Positions 50,709-60,449 are shown, counted from the stretch's first letter. The stretch: DNA of 64,000 nt from Micromonospora wenchangensis (GCF_002210435.1 NZ_MZMV01000018.1:1-64000), one strand, 5' to 3'. Made by a program: numbers and translations. Notes: a model not told the origin generated them from the sequence alone.

Positions 50709-51728
50709 ATGCGTCTGACTCTATCGATGACACCGGTGCGGCGCCGGTTGCCCGCGTTCGCTCTCGGCCTGGGCGCGGTCACGCTCCTCGCCACCCCCGC
50801 CGCCGCCGTGCCGGCGGGCGGTCACCCGGCGGGCCCCGCCACGGGCGTCGCCTCCGCGACCGCCCGGCCGCAGGCCGTCCGCGCGGCGGGCTGGACGCCG
50901 GTGCCGGGCACGGCACAGGCCCGGTCCGCGCCGGCCACCGCCACCTACGGCGGTGAGCTGCACGTCTTCGTGCAGGGCCCCGACGGGCAGGTGCGGGTCA
51001 ACCGGTACGACACCAACCCCGACTCCTGGTCCGGCTGGTCCACCGTTCCCGGTGACGCCGCGGCGAGCTCGGCACCGGCGGCGGCCGTCTACGGCGGGGA
51101 GCTGCACCTGTTCGTGCAGTCCGACCAGAAGGTCCGCACCAACCGGTACGCCCTGGACACGGGCACCTGGTCCGGGTGGAGCACGATCGGTGGCACCACG
51201 TCCGCGTCGTCGGCCCCGTCCGCCACCGTCTACGGCGGCCAACTGCACCTGTTCGTCCGGGGCGCGAACGGCAAGGTCCGTACCAACCGGTACACGCTGG
51301 ACACCGCCGCCTGGTCCGGCTGGGCCACCCTCGCCGGCCCGACCGGCGCCAACTCGGCCCCGTCCGCCGCCATCTACGGCGGTGACCTGCACGTCTTCGT
51401 GCGGGGCACGAACGGCAACGTGCGCACCAACCGGTACACGCTGTCCACCGGGGCCTGGTCGGGGTGGAGCGACGTGCCCGGCACCGCACGTGCCGCGTCC
51501 GCGCCGGCCGCCCTGGTCTACGGCGGCGGGCTGCACGTCTTCGTCCGCACCGGCGGCGACGACGTACGCACCGCCTGGTACCTCCAGGACTCCGGCGCGT
51601 GGACGACGTGGAGCACGGTCGACGGCCCCGGCCAGACGATCTCCGCCCCGGCGGGAAGCGTCTACGGCGGTCTGGTGCGGCTGTTCGTGCGGGGCGACGA
51701 CGGCGAGGTCTACCAGGGCCAGCCCTGA
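50709..51728 (+). CDS. Secreted six-repeat beta-propeller (PLL-like lectin fold)
   Basis: 339 aa. A signal peptide (cleavage after AAAVPAG near residue 38) precedes six tandem repeats of about 48 aa. Each reads roughly W-x-x-x-G, SAP, YGG-LHLFVRG, G-x-VRTNRY and ends WSG. Six such units fit a single six-bladed propeller like the PLL lectins. Such proteins bind sugars, often fucose. No catalytic domain is attached. It lies among plant-polymer-degrading genes, so glycan binding is plausible but not shown. Confidence 0.82.
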   Translation: MRLTLSMTPVRRRLPAFALGLGAVTLLATPAAAVPAGGHPAGPATGVASATARPQAVRAAGWTPVPGTAQARSAPATATYGGELHVFVQGPDGQVRVNRYDTNPDSWSGWSTVPGDAAASSAPAAAVYGGELHLFVQSDQKVRTNRYALDTGTWSGWSTIGGTTSASSAPSATVYGGQLHLFVRGANGKVRTNRYTLDTAAWSGWATLAGPTGANSAPSAAIYGGDLHVFVRGTNGNVRTNRYTLSTGAWSGWSDVPGTARAASAPAALVYGGGLHVFVRTGGDDVRTAWYLQDSGAWTTWSTVDGPGQTISAPAGSVYGGLVRLFVRGDDGEVYQGQP

Positions 51729-51844
51729 CGGTTGCCGCTGTGGTGCCGCCCCGTCCACCGCCTCGGTGGGCGGGGCGGCGTCGTGTCCGGCCGGACGGTG
51801 GTGTGCGGAGTCCGGGCCGGACGGTGGCGGCTAGAGTCCGGGGC

Positions 51845-52543
51845 GTGGATGCGCAGGGGCGACGGGCGGTCGTGGTGGGCAACAGCGACGGGGTCGGACT
51901 GGCCCTCACCAGGCAACTGGTCGCGGCCGGCTGGACCGTCGCCGGGGTGTCCCGCAGCGGCAGCGACCTGACCGCCCCCGGCTACACCCACCACGTCGCC
52001 GACGTCACCGGCGACGCCTACCGCACGGTGCTGGCCGGGGCGGTCGACCGGCTCGGCGGGGTCGACGTGTGCGTCTACGCGGCGGGGGTCGGTGAGTTCT
52101 TCGACCTCGGTGACCTGGCCGCGCAGACCCGGGCGCTGGAGGTCAACCTGATCGGTGCGGCGCGCACCGTGGAGGTGGTCGTACCGGCGATGGTGGCCGG
52201 GGGCGGCGGTCACCTCGTGGGCCTGTCCAGCCTCGCCGACGCCGCCCCGTCGGCCCAGGCCCCCGGGTACGCCGCCGCCAAGGCGGGGTTGACGTCGTAC
52301 CTGGTGGGGTTGCGGGGCGCGCTGCGCCCGCACGGGGTGCGGGTGACGGTCGTCCGGTTCGGGTTCGTCGACACCAAGATGGCGAAGTCGCCGGTCAAGC
52401 CCATGCTACTCAGCGTGGAGCGGGCCGCCGACGTGGTGCGCGACTGCCTGCGTAGCCGGCCGGCGGTCGTCTCCCGGCCCCGGCGGATGGCGGCGGTGGT
52501 GCGGGCGGCCGGGGTCGCTACGAGGGTGGCCGCCCGGCGGTGA
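51845..52543 (+). CDS. Short-chain dehydrogenase/reductase
   Basis: 232 aa. Rossmann motif VVVGNSDGVGLAL (TGxxxGxG-like with an altered first Gly-rich position), DVTG for cofactor, YAAGVG in place of NNAG, Ser in GLSSLADA and YAAAK as catalytic Tyr-Lys. GTG start has no obvious ribosome site. The C-terminus (SRPRRMAAVVRAA) resembles lipid-acting SDRs. The substrate is unknown. Confidence 0.85.
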   Translation: MDAQGRRAVVVGNSDGVGLALTRQLVAAGWTVAGVSRSGSDLTAPGYTHHVADVTGDAYRTVLAGAVDRLGGVDVCVYAAGVGEFFDLGDLAAQTRALEVNLIGAARTVEVVVPAMVAGGGGHLVGLSSLADAAPSAQAPGYAAAKAGLTSYLVGLRGALRPHGVRVTVVRFGFVDTKMAKSPVKPMLLSVERAADVVRDCLRSRPAVVSRPRRMAAVVRAAGVATRVAARR

Positions 52544-52573
52544 GCCGTCCCGGCGGGGCGGCCCGGGGACGCC

Positions 52574-52603
52574 TTGAATTCGCCGGGACCACCGTGCGAT
52601 TCT
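52574..52603 (+). promoter_or_regulatory. Possible promoter of the arabinofuranosidase-like gene
   Basis: TTGAAT (52574-52579) and GATTCT (52598-52603) are 18 bp apart in an AT-richer spot, about 200 bp before the ATG at 52811. Weak evidence. Confidence 0.3.
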
Positions 52604-52810
52604 TGTGCGTCGATGAGTGGCCGTGTGCGGGGCCGACCGTCGTCCAAGGGCAACCGGGAGCCGTCGGGTTTCCGGGGGACGGCGACAAGTGCGACGAAAC
52701 GACGTCCGCAGTCCGTCCATCCGTCCCGCCCGCCGTCCCGACGCTCCTCGTGGTGCGACGCCACCCCGACCGGCCGCGGTGCACGGTGGTGACCCCCGAA
52801 GGAACCCCGT

Positions 52811-54907
52811 ATGAACAGAGTTTCCGCCCCACCGTCGCGCCCGTCGCGTCGCGGCCCGGGGCGCGCGACGGCGCTCGCCGCGAGCCTGCTGCTCGCCACC
52901 GGCGGGCTCGCCGTGACCGGCCCGTCGCCCGCCGACGCGGCGGCCGACCCGGTGGCCGTGACCGTCAACGCCAACGCCGGGCTGGCCACCGTGCCGGACA
53001 CCGCGCTGGGCGTCAACCACGCCATCTGGGACTCCCAGCTCGGCACGGCCGAGACGTCGGACCTGCTCAAGGCCGCCGGGGTGCGGATGATGCGCTACCC
53101 GGGCGGCTCGTACGCCGACATCTACCACTGGCGCGACCACACCGCGCCCGGCGGGTACGTCGCCCCGAACACCGACTTCGACACGTTCATGGCCGCCGCC
53201 CGGCGGGTCGGCGCCCAGCCGATGATCATCGCGAACTACGGCACCGGCACCCCCGCCGAGGCCGCCGACTGGGTCCGCTACGCCAACGTCACCAAGGGGT
53301 ACGGCGCGAAGTGGTGGACGGTCGGCAACGAGAACTACGGCAACGGGCACTACGGGTCGGCCTGGGAGGCCGACGACCACCCCGACAAGAGCGCCAGCCA
53401 GTACGCCCGGCTGGTGGTCGACTACGCCGACGCGATGAAGGCGGTCGACCCCACGATCAAGGTCGGCGCGGTGCTGACCATGCCGGGGAACTGGCCGGAC
53501 GGGATCACCGCCGGCAGTGACCCGGGCCCGTGGAACCGGACGGTGCTCTCGATCGCCGGCCCGAAGGTCGACTTCGTGGACGTGCACTGGTACCCCGGTG
53601 GCACCGCCGCCGAGTCGCTGGCCCGTACGGCCCACATCGACGAGGCGGCCCACCTGCTGCGCGACCAGCTCGCCCGGTACGCCGGCCCGAACGCCGCCCG
53701 GATCGGCATCAGCTTCACCGAGCTGAACGTCGGCACCGGGCAGAACACCCAGCCGGGCGCGCTGTTCCTCGCCGACGCCTACAGCGACCTGCTGGAGAAC
53801 GGCGTCTTCACGGTCCAGTGGTGGAACGTGCACAACGGCATCGGCACCGTCACCGACGTGGCCGGGCAGACCGACTACGGCGACTTCGGGCTGCTGTCCA
53901 GCGGCACCTGCACCGCCGACGGCACGGTCTGCGAACCGCCGCTGAACACGCCGTTCGCCCCGTACCACGCGCTGTCGATGATGAACCTGTTCGCCCGGCC
54001 GGGTGACCAGCTCGTCCGGGCCGCCACCGACGAGCCGCTGGTCACCGCGCACGCCGTGCGGCGGGCCGACGGGGATCTCGCGGTGCTGCTGGTCAACAAG
54101 GACCCGGCCAACGCCCGGCCGGTCACCATCGACTACGCCGGCTTCACCCCGTCGGGTGCCGCGCCGACGACGTACTCGCTGACCAACGGGGCGTCCGGTG
54201 TGGTCACCGGCCAGTCCGGCAGCGCCGGCAGCCGGACGCTGCCGGCGTACTCGCTGACCACGCTGGTGCTGCGACCCTCGTCCCCGGTCACCGCGCACCC
54301 CGCCCCGCCGGGGCAGCCGACCGCGAGCGGGGTGACCGACCGGTCGGCGACGATCTCCTGGTCGCCGGCCCCGCCGAAGGGCGCCCCGATCGCCAAGTAC
54401 GAGGTGTACCGGCAGAACGGCACGGTCAGCGAGCAGCTCGGCGAGACGGCCGGCACCTCGTTCACCGTGGACAACCTCGTCCCCGGCACCCGGTACACGC
54501 TCAACGTGCTGACCCGGGACACCGCCGGGAAGGTGTCGTGGTCGTCGTCGCCCGTCACCTTCACCACCGCCGGCCCGGCCGACAGCGGCTGCACCGTCCG
54601 GCTCACCACCGCAAGTGACTGGGGCAACGGCTGGGTCGGCAACGTCGAGATCGTCAACAACGGGGCGAACCCCGTCGACGGCTGGACGTTGACCTTCACC
54701 TGGCCGACCGGATGGCAGCAGGTGAGCAGCGGCTGGAGCGCCACCTGGACCCAGACCGGGCGTACCGTGACGGTCGCCGCCACCGACGACAACCGGCGGA
54801 TCGCCGCCGGTGGCAGCACCACCGCCGGCTTCGTCGGGGCCTACAGCGGCCCGAACGTCCCGCCCACCGGTTTCGTGCTCAACGGCACCCCCTGCAGCGT
54901 GGGGTGA
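52811..54907 (+). CDS. Secreted clan GH-A glycosidase (arabinofuranosidase-like) with FN3 and CBM2
   Basis: 698 aa. Signal peptide (to about residue 45), TIM barrel with acid/base Glu174 in TVGNENYG and nucleophile Glu304 in SFTELNVG, a C-terminal beta-sandwich, an FN3 domain (about 495-590) and CBM2 (about 597-698). The MMRYPGGSYADIYHWRD block is characteristic of GH51-like alpha-L-arabinofuranosidases. It would remove arabinose side chains from xylan or arabinan, complementing the GH10 xylanase and CE1 esterase of this window. Exact family (GH51, GH39 or relative) is unsure. A CCCGAAGGAA ribosome region precedes the ATG. Confidence 0.85.
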   Translation: MNRVSAPPSRPSRRGPGRATALAASLLLATGGLAVTGPSPADAAADPVAVTVNANAGLATVPDTALGVNHAIWDSQLGTAETSDLLKAAGVRMMRYPGGSYADIYHWRDHTAPGGYVAPNTDFDTFMAAARRVGAQPMIIANYGTGTPAEAADWVRYANVTKGYGAKWWTVGNENYGNGHYGSAWEADDHPDKSASQYARLVVDYADAMKAVDPTIKVGAVLTMPGNWPDGITAGSDPGPWNRTVLSIAGPKVDFVDVHWYPGGTAAESLARTAHIDEAAHLLRDQLARYAGPNAARIGISFTELNVGTGQNTQPGALFLADAYSDLLENGVFTVQWWNVHNGIGTVTDVAGQTDYGDFGLLSSGTCTADGTVCEPPLNTPFAPYHALSMMNLFARPGDQLVRAATDEPLVTAHAVRRADGDLAVLLVNKDPANARPVTIDYAGFTPSGAAPTTYSLTNGASGVVTGQSGSAGSRTLPAYSLTTLVLRPSSPVTAHPAPPGQPTASGVTDRSATISWSPAPPKGAPIAKYEVYRQNGTVSEQLGETAGTSFTVDNLVPGTRYTLNVLTRDTAGKVSWSSSPVTFTTAGPADSGCTVRLTTASDWGNGWVGNVEIVNNGANPVDGWTLTFTWPTGWQQVSSGWSATWTQTGRTVTVAATDDNRRIAAGGSTTAGFVGAYSGPNVPPTGFVLNGTPCSVG

Positions 54908-54912
54908 CCGGG

Positions 54913-54957
54913 CCGGGTGGCCGTCGGCGCAGCGGTGCTGCGTCGGCGGCCACCCGG
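54913..54957. terminator. Bidirectional terminator hairpin
   Basis: A 20-bp stem (54913-54932 with 54938-54957) including two G-U type pairs encloses a CGGTG loop between the convergent glycosidase and peptidase genes. It is very stable and centrally placed. Confidence 0.75.
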
Positions 54958-54964
54958 GGGTCGG

Positions 54965-56860
54965 TCAGAAACCGGCCGCGTGCGCGGCGGCGGTGCCGCC
55001 GACCACCGGAAGAACGATCTTGCTGCTCTTCAGGGCGACCTTGATGTTCGCGGCGGTGGTGTCCGCCTGGCTGGAGTACTGCGGGTAGCTGGCCACGATG
55101 ATCACGCCGATCCGGTGGCCCGGCTTGAACACGTAGTCCTCCGGCAGCAGCGGGAAGGTGAAGTTGTACGACTCCCCCACCACCAGCGGCACGGCGGTCC
55201 GGATCGACTGCCGGTTCTGGGCATCCATGATGCCCTTGGTGACCAGCTCGTAGTCGGCCGTGGCGACCCGCTTGGCGGTCTGCTTGTAGCAGCCGTCGTC
55301 GGTCGGGCTGTTCAGCCCCCAGCAGTCCTCGGTGGCCAGGGTGATGATGCCCTCACCGGAGGCCCGGTGCGCCACCCGCTCGTCGGTGCCGTAGTCGACC
55401 AGGATCGCCCCGAAGTTGGTGTCGGTCTGGTCGGCCGAGGCCCGTAGCTGCACCGTCGGCGTGCCCGAGATGTGCAGGGGCGCGGTCAGCGGCGCGGACA
55501 GGAACGCCAGCCGGTTCGGCTGCACCGTGTCCGGGTTGAGGATCATGGTGTTCTGGCTCTGGGTACGGCTGTCCTGGAACGCGCCGGTCGCCGGCTTGGC
55601 GGTCGGCACCAGCTTCAGGCCACCGGCGCCGGTGGTGCCGGGCTGGAGGAACACCTCCGTGTCGGCCTTGCCGGGGATCGGCCAGTCGGCGTGGGTCTCC
55701 CACACGTCGGCGGCCCGCTCCAGGTCGACCCGGGGTTCGTCCATGATGCCGTTGGCGATCCCGTGCAGCCAGAAGTCGAACCACCGGTGCAGGGTGGACA
55801 CCCACACCGCGCGCCGCGAGTCGAACGGGTCGACGTGCCCCTCCTGGGAGAGCCACAGCTTGCGCTGGATGTTGTTCTCCGCCAGGGCGTACCAGAACTT
55901 GCTGAAGTGGTCCGCGCGGACGTTGTCGTCGTTGAGACCGTGGTAGAGCAGCACGCTGGCGGTCATGTTGGGGACCTTCTTGACGTAGCTGCGCTCGTTC
56001 CAGAAGGCGGTGTAGTCGCCGGTCTCGTCGCCGTCGGCGGCGGCCATCGCGTCCCGCACCGGCTTGCAGTACTCCCGCCGTTCCGGGTTGGTGACCGTGT
56101 TGGCCAGCGACGCCACGTAGCTGTTGCCCCGGGTGACCACCCCGTTGCTGCGCACGTAGTCGTAGTACTCGGTGGGGCCGCTGATCGGCACCACAGTGGT
56201 CAGCCCCTTGACGCCGGTCACCGCCGTCGCCATGGCCAGGGAGCCGTCGTACGACTTGCCGATCATGCCGGACTTGCCGTTGTGCCAGTCGGCGGTGACG
56301 ACCTGGCCGGCGGCGTTACGCGCGGTGGCCCGGCCGTTGAGCCAGTTGATCGCCTGCTTGGCGCTGAGGTTGTCCTGGTTGGCGTTGGTGGTGGGGCAGC
56401 CGGTGGAGTTGTTGGTGCCCACCATGTCCAGCAGGATCACCGCGTAGCCGCGCGGCACGAAGTAGTTGTCGTAGAACAGCGGCCACTTGTCGAGCAGGCC
56501 GTCGCCGTCCAGGTCGGCCTTGCACTCGGACTCGTTGCCCCGGCAGACCGTCGAGTAGTAGGGGCTGGCGTCCATGATGACCGGCACCTTGAGCCCGTTC
56601 GCGGTGGCCGCCGGTCGCATCAGGTCGAACGCGATGATGTCGCGCAGACCGTCGTTGTCGCTGTCGAAGGTGGAGTCGATGAACAGGCGTTCCCGGATGG
56701 CGTCGGCGTAGCCGAACACCGGCTGGGTGACCCCGTCCTGGACCACGATCGCCGGTTCGTCCGCCGCCGCCACCGCCCGTGGCGCCGCACCCAGGGCGGC
56801 GAGCAGCACCGCGGACAGTACGGCCGCCCCGGCGCGGAGGGGCGTTCCCATTGCAGCCAT
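54965..56860 (-). CDS. Secreted S15-family X-prolyl dipeptidyl aminopeptidase
   Basis: 631 aa. Signal peptide (cleavage near residue 33, VAAA). Alpha/beta-hydrolase triad: Ser203 in GKSYDGS, Asp in GLNDDNV and His in EGHVDPF. The N-terminal PVIMDASPYYST block and the C-terminal jelly-roll (PLHISGTPTVQLRASADQTD joined blocks) match peptidase S15/CocE. It removes X-Pro dipeptides from peptides outside the cell. AAGGAGACTGC precedes the ATG at 56860. Confidence 0.92.
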   Translation of the reverse strand: MAAMGTPLRAGAAVLSAVLLAALGAAPRAVAAADEPAIVVQDGVTQPVFGYADAIRERLFIDSTFDSDNDGLRDIIAFDLMRPAATANGLKVPVIMDASPYYSTVCRGNESECKADLDGDGLLDKWPLFYDNYFVPRGYAVILLDMVGTNNSTGCPTTNANQDNLSAKQAINWLNGRATARNAAGQVVTADWHNGKSGMIGKSYDGSLAMATAVTGVKGLTTVVPISGPTEYYDYVRSNGVVTRGNSYVASLANTVTNPERREYCKPVRDAMAAADGDETGDYTAFWNERSYVKKVPNMTASVLLYHGLNDDNVRADHFSKFWYALAENNIQRKLWLSQEGHVDPFDSRRAVWVSTLHRWFDFWLHGIANGIMDEPRVDLERAADVWETHADWPIPGKADTEVFLQPGTTGAGGLKLVPTAKPATGAFQDSRTQSQNTMILNPDTVQPNRLAFLSAPLTAPLHISGTPTVQLRASADQTDTNFGAILVDYGTDERVAHRASGEGIITLATEDCWGLNSPTDDGCYKQTAKRVATADYELVTKGIMDAQNRQSIRTAVPLVVGESYNFTFPLLPEDYVFKPGHRIGVIIVASYPQYSSQADTTAANIKVALKSSKIVLPVVGGTAAAHAAGF

Positions 56861-57018
56861 GCAGTCTCCTTGAGAGTCCCGAGACCCGGCACGCTATGGG
56901 CCGGCCGACCGGCACCACCACCTGCACCTGTAGGAACTTTGCCCACGCCGCCCCGACGACGCCGCCGCGGTGACACCGCACCGGCGGCACCGGGAGGCCG
57001 TGGCGGTGGGCGCGCCGG

Positions 57019-57930
57019 TCAGTCCCGGTAGCCCCACTGCCGCAGCGGCTTGTCCAGCACCCGTTCCACGGCGGCGAGCTGCGCCACGCCCAACTCGTCC
57101 TGGTAGGCGGCCTGCCGCCCGGCGTGGAACCGGTAGCGTCCGAACCCCTTCTCGAACGCCGGTGACCAGTCCAGGCCGAGGAAGTCGAGCATCCGGGCCA
57201 CCTCGGCGCGCGGGTCGGCGAGCAGGTCCTCGTAGCGCACGTCGAGCCACTGCCCCTCCGGGTGCACGGCGCGGGCCTCGGCGAAGGAGTCCATCAGCAT
57301 CTTCCAGCCCAGCGCGGCGAGCACCGGGAACGACCTGTCGTACTCCTCCCACTCCCGGCGCAGGTCGGTCGGCAGCGGACCGAGGAACCAGTTGTCCGGC
57401 CCGCGCCAGCCGTCCCACCAGCCCATCTGGAGCCAGGAGTTGGTCACCGCCCGGCCGTCGCGGACCACGTTGACCACCCGCAGCCCCGGGTAGCCGGCCC
57501 CCAGGAACCCGGTCCTCGGCCAGCCGGTCACGTGGTGCAGCAGCAGCCGGCAGCCCTGCCGTTCGATCCGGGCGTCGAAGAAGGCCCGCAGCCGCCGCCG
57601 CAGGTACGGGGTGAGATCGTCGGCGGTCAGGTCCCGGCACGGGCGGGAGAAACCGGCCACCACGTGCCGGTCCAGCAGGTGGTACGCCTCCGAGGGGGCG
57701 ACCCGCAGCCGGCCCTTCTCCAGCAGCCGGCGGCTGTGCCGCAGCGACGTCATGCCCGCCGGGCGGGGCGCGGAGCGCCGGTACAGCGGGCCGTTGAACC
57801 GGCCGGCCAGGTTGAGCCGGGACAGCTTGTCGTCGACCCCGGAGACGAACCCGACCCCGGGATGCCGGGACAACAGCTCCTGCACCAGGGTCGACCCGCA
57901 CCGCCCGGTGCCCACCACCACCGCCAACAT
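57019..57930 (-). CDS. Sulfotransferase 1
   Basis: 303 aa. PAPS 5'-phosphosulfate loop GTGRCGSTLVQELL at residue 7 onward and 3'-phosphate motif VVNVVRDGRAVTNSW. C-terminal WLDVRYEDLLADP and FLGLDWSP are typical of the Sulfotransfer family. It moves sulfate from PAPS to a hydroxyl of a sugar or other acceptor. Three bases separate it from the next sulfotransferase upstream in the same minus-strand operon. Cytoplasmic; acceptor unknown. Confidence 0.87.
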   Translation of the reverse strand: MLAVVVGTGRCGSTLVQELLSRHPGVGFVSGVDDKLSRLNLAGRFNGPLYRRSAPRPAGMTSLRHSRRLLEKGRLRVAPSEAYHLLDRHVVAGFSRPCRDLTADDLTPYLRRRLRAFFDARIERQGCRLLLHHVTGWPRTGFLGAGYPGLRVVNVVRDGRAVTNSWLQMGWWDGWRGPDNWFLGPLPTDLRREWEEYDRSFPVLAALGWKMLMDSFAEARAVHPEGQWLDVRYEDLLADPRAEVARMLDFLGLDWSPAFEKGFGRYRFHAGRQAAYQDELGVAQLAAVERVLDKPLRQWGYRD

Positions 57931-57933
57931 CGC

Positions 57934-58968
57934 TCAGCCCTCCTCGTGCCCGGCCGACGCCGGCTGCCGGACCTGCGCCGACCGCCCGGACCCCACCGCC
58001 ACCGACGACCCGGACCCCGCCGGGCTCGCGGCTGCCGGGCCGCCGCGACGCCACGGGTAGCCGAACCGGCGCAGCCCCGGCACGGTCAGCGCGGTGACCA
58101 GCGCGTACGACCGGCGGGACAGGTCACGCCGCCACTGCACGTCGGCGGTGATCGGCACCGGGCCGGTCCGGTGCCGCGACGGGTTCCCGGCCACCGAGTG
58201 CGTCGGCGTCAACCGGACCGTCGCCGGGCCGGTGAACGGGCCGCCGGCGGGGTCCACCCCGGCGAACGCGGCGATCCGGCGCAGCGTCGCCTCCGGTTCG
58301 GCGGTCAGGTCCTCGTAGCGCACCCGCAGGTAGCCCGCCGGGGCGCGGTCGGCCCACAGCCGGACGGTGACGGTGTTCCAGACCAGCCAGAGCAGGGCCG
58401 CCTTCCCCACCGGGGGCCGGCTCATCAGCTCGGGGTCGGCGTCGCCGTCCAACCCCCGACGCCGACGCCAGGAGAACGCGGTGGCCCGGGGGTCGCGGAC
58501 CAGGTGCAGCACCCGCAGCTCGATGCCGGGCAGCGCGCCGACCAGCGCGCCGTACGGGGGCAGCTTCGACGAGTCGACCACCACCCGGGCCCCGGTGTGC
58601 CGGGCCACGGCCGCGTACAGGTCGGCCAGCGCCGCGTCGTCGGGGTGCGCGGGCACCGGCCGGACGCCGCGCCGGTGCCGGCGCAGCAGCGCCGGCAGGC
58701 CGCGCATCCGCAGCCGGCCGCGCAGCCCGGCGGCGATCGCGGCGGCCCGGTCGGTCGGCAGCTCCCGGCGCACCTCGCCCCACAGCGGGCAGTCCCGCAG
58801 CGGCCGGCCGCAGCCGCACGGCCGGTTCTCCACCTCGCCGCGCTGCCACAGGTAACGCAGCTCACCGGCGGCGAAGACCCCGTCGTACTGGCCCAGCACG
58901 GTGGTGACCAGGGTGCTGCCGCTGCGTCCGCTGCCGGCCAGGTAGAGCACCCGCACCGGGGGGTTCAC
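57934..58968 (-). CDS. Sulfotransferase 2
   Basis: 344 aa. P-loop LAGSGRSGSTLVTTVLG at residue 9, a CGCGRPLRDCPLW cysteine cluster typical of one bacterial sulfotransferase branch, RVLHLVRDPRATAFSW as the 3'-phosphate site, and YLRVRYEDLTAEP. The C-terminal 35 residues are a Gly/Ser-rich tail. GTG start overlaps the glycosyltransferase stop (GTGA). Confidence 0.87.
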   Translation of the reverse strand: MNPPVRVLYLAGSGRSGSTLVTTVLGQYDGVFAAGELRYLWQRGEVENRPCGCGRPLRDCPLWGEVRRELPTDRAAAIAAGLRGRLRMRGLPALLRRHRRGVRPVPAHPDDAALADLYAAVARHTGARVVVDSSKLPPYGALVGALPGIELRVLHLVRDPRATAFSWRRRRGLDGDADPELMSRPPVGKAALLWLVWNTVTVRLWADRAPAGYLRVRYEDLTAEPEATLRRIAAFAGVDPAGGPFTGPATVRLTPTHSVAGNPSRHRTGPVPITADVQWRRDLSRRSYALVTALTVPGLRRFGYPWRRGGPAAASPAGSGSSVAVGSGRSAQVRQPASAGHEEG

Positions 58969-60209
58969 ACCGGCTCCCGCACGGTCCGCGCGGCGGTCGC
59001 GTAGACCTCCCGCAACCGGGTCAGGTGCGCCTGCGGGGAGAAGTCCCGCTCCACCCGCGCCCGCCCGGCCCGCCCCATCCGGTACGCCCGAGCCGGATCG
59101 GCCAGCACCCGGTGCAGCCCGGCGGCCAGCGCCGCCGGGTCGTCGGCGGGCACCACCTCGCCGTCCACCCCCGAGGTGACCAGCTCCGGCAGGCCACCCA
59201 GGTCGGAGGCGACCACCGGCACCCCGCAGCCGTACGCCTCCAGCACCGCCATCGGCTGGTTCTCGTTCCACCGCGACGGCACCGCCACCACCGTGGCCGA
59301 GCGGACCAGCTCGTGCAGCCGGGCCTTGTCCAGCCGGCCGTGGAACCGGACCCGCCCGGGGGCCCGTCGCCGGGCCAGCTCGGTCAGCCCGTCGCGGGCC
59401 GGGCCGTCCCCGGCCACCTCCAGCACGACGTCGTCGGGCAGCCGGGTGAGCGCCTCGATCAGCACGTCGACGCCCTTCTCGGCGGCCAGCCGACCGGCGA
59501 AGACCACCGGGCCGCCGGGTGCCGTCTTCACCGCCGTCGCGGCGACGTCGACGAAGTGCGACACCACGTGCATCCGGTCGGGGAAGACCCCGGCCCGGCG
59601 CATCACGTCGGCCAGGAACCGGCTGGGGCTGACGAACGCCTGCACCGGCCCGTACGCCCGGGTGGTGCGGTGCAGCCACGACTCGACGGCGAGCAGCGAG
59701 CTGGCCCCCAGCGAACCGTCCTTGCAGCGGCGGCGGGCCGCGCGCAGCGGGCCGCCGGTGACGCACGCGTCGCAGACCGTCCCCCGGTCGAGCATCTGGT
59801 AGCTGGGGCAGGCCAGCTTGTAGTCGTGCAGGGTCATCACCGCCGGCACCCGGGCGGCCCGCACCGCGGCCAGCACCGACGGGGAGAGCTGGTGGTAGAT
59901 GTTGTGCAGGTGGACCACGTCGGGGCGGAACTCGTCGAGCACCCGGGCCAGGCCCCGCCGGCTGGCCGGCGACCAGATCATCCGGGCCGCGACCGCCGCC
60001 CGGGCGCCCGCGCCGCGCGGCGTCGGGTCCAGCTCCACGTGGGACGGGAAGTGCCTGGCGTACGGGGTGGGGGCGTCGTTGTCCGGGTGGGTCATGCCGA
60101 AGAACGCCACCTCGTCGCCGTCGCCCCGTTGCAGCTCGGCGACGTCGAGCAGGTAGCCCTCGGCGCCGCCGCGCCGGTAGAGGAACTTGTTGACATGGAG
60201 GACACGCAT
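58965..60209 (-). CDS. Glycosyltransferase family 4
   Basis: 414 aa GT-B enzyme. N-terminal HVNKFLYRRGGAEGYLLDVA, VVHLHNIYHQLSPSVL, and a Cys-rich loop (CPSYQMLDRGTVCDAC) seen in some exopolysaccharide GT4 enzymes. Donor domain: FAGRLAAEKGVDVLIEAL, VAVPSRWNENQPMAVLEAY and GGLPELV. It leads the GT-sulfotransferase-sulfotransferase operon, so its sugar product is a likely sulfate acceptor. ATG at 60209 follows GGAGCAGG. Confidence 0.9.
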   Translation of the reverse strand: MRVLHVNKFLYRRGGAEGYLLDVAELQRGDGDEVAFFGMTHPDNDAPTPYARHFPSHVELDPTPRGAGARAAVAARMIWSPASRRGLARVLDEFRPDVVHLHNIYHQLSPSVLAAVRAARVPAVMTLHDYKLACPSYQMLDRGTVCDACVTGGPLRAARRRCKDGSLGASSLLAVESWLHRTTRAYGPVQAFVSPSRFLADVMRRAGVFPDRMHVVSHFVDVAATAVKTAPGGPVVFAGRLAAEKGVDVLIEALTRLPDDVVLEVAGDGPARDGLTELARRRAPGRVRFHGRLDKARLHELVRSATVVAVPSRWNENQPMAVLEAYGCGVPVVASDLGGLPELVTSGVDGEVVPADDPAALAAGLHRVLADPARAYRMGRAGRARVERDFSPQAHLTRLREVYATAARTVREPV

Positions 60210-60346
60210 CGGCCTGCTCCGGGGGTGGCTGCTGCGGTGCGTCGGGGGTCGGGAGGTGCGGTGGTCGCCCCGGACAGCAGCGGTGACCAGGGGCCCCACC
60301 GTATGCAACACCCACGTCGTGAGTCCAGCTCATGATCCCCAAGTAG

Positions 60347-60392
60347 CCACACGGCCCATCGCCGGCTGACCACACGGCCACGTGGTCAGCCG
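60347..60392. promoter_or_regulatory. Direct and inverted repeats in the divergent sulfotransferase promoter
   Basis: CGGCTGACCAC (60363-60373) and GTGGTCAGCCG (60382-60392) are exact complements around an 8-bp centre. CCACACGGCC occurs at 60347-60356 and 60370-60379, 23 bp apart. They lie in the 240-bp region between the divergent GT4 and sulfotransferase 3 genes, suggesting joint control. Confidence 0.6.
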
Positions 60393-60449
60393 CGATGATC
60401 TGCCGGTACCGTGTGCCCCACCCCGCCCGACGTGCCCGAGGAGGACCCG

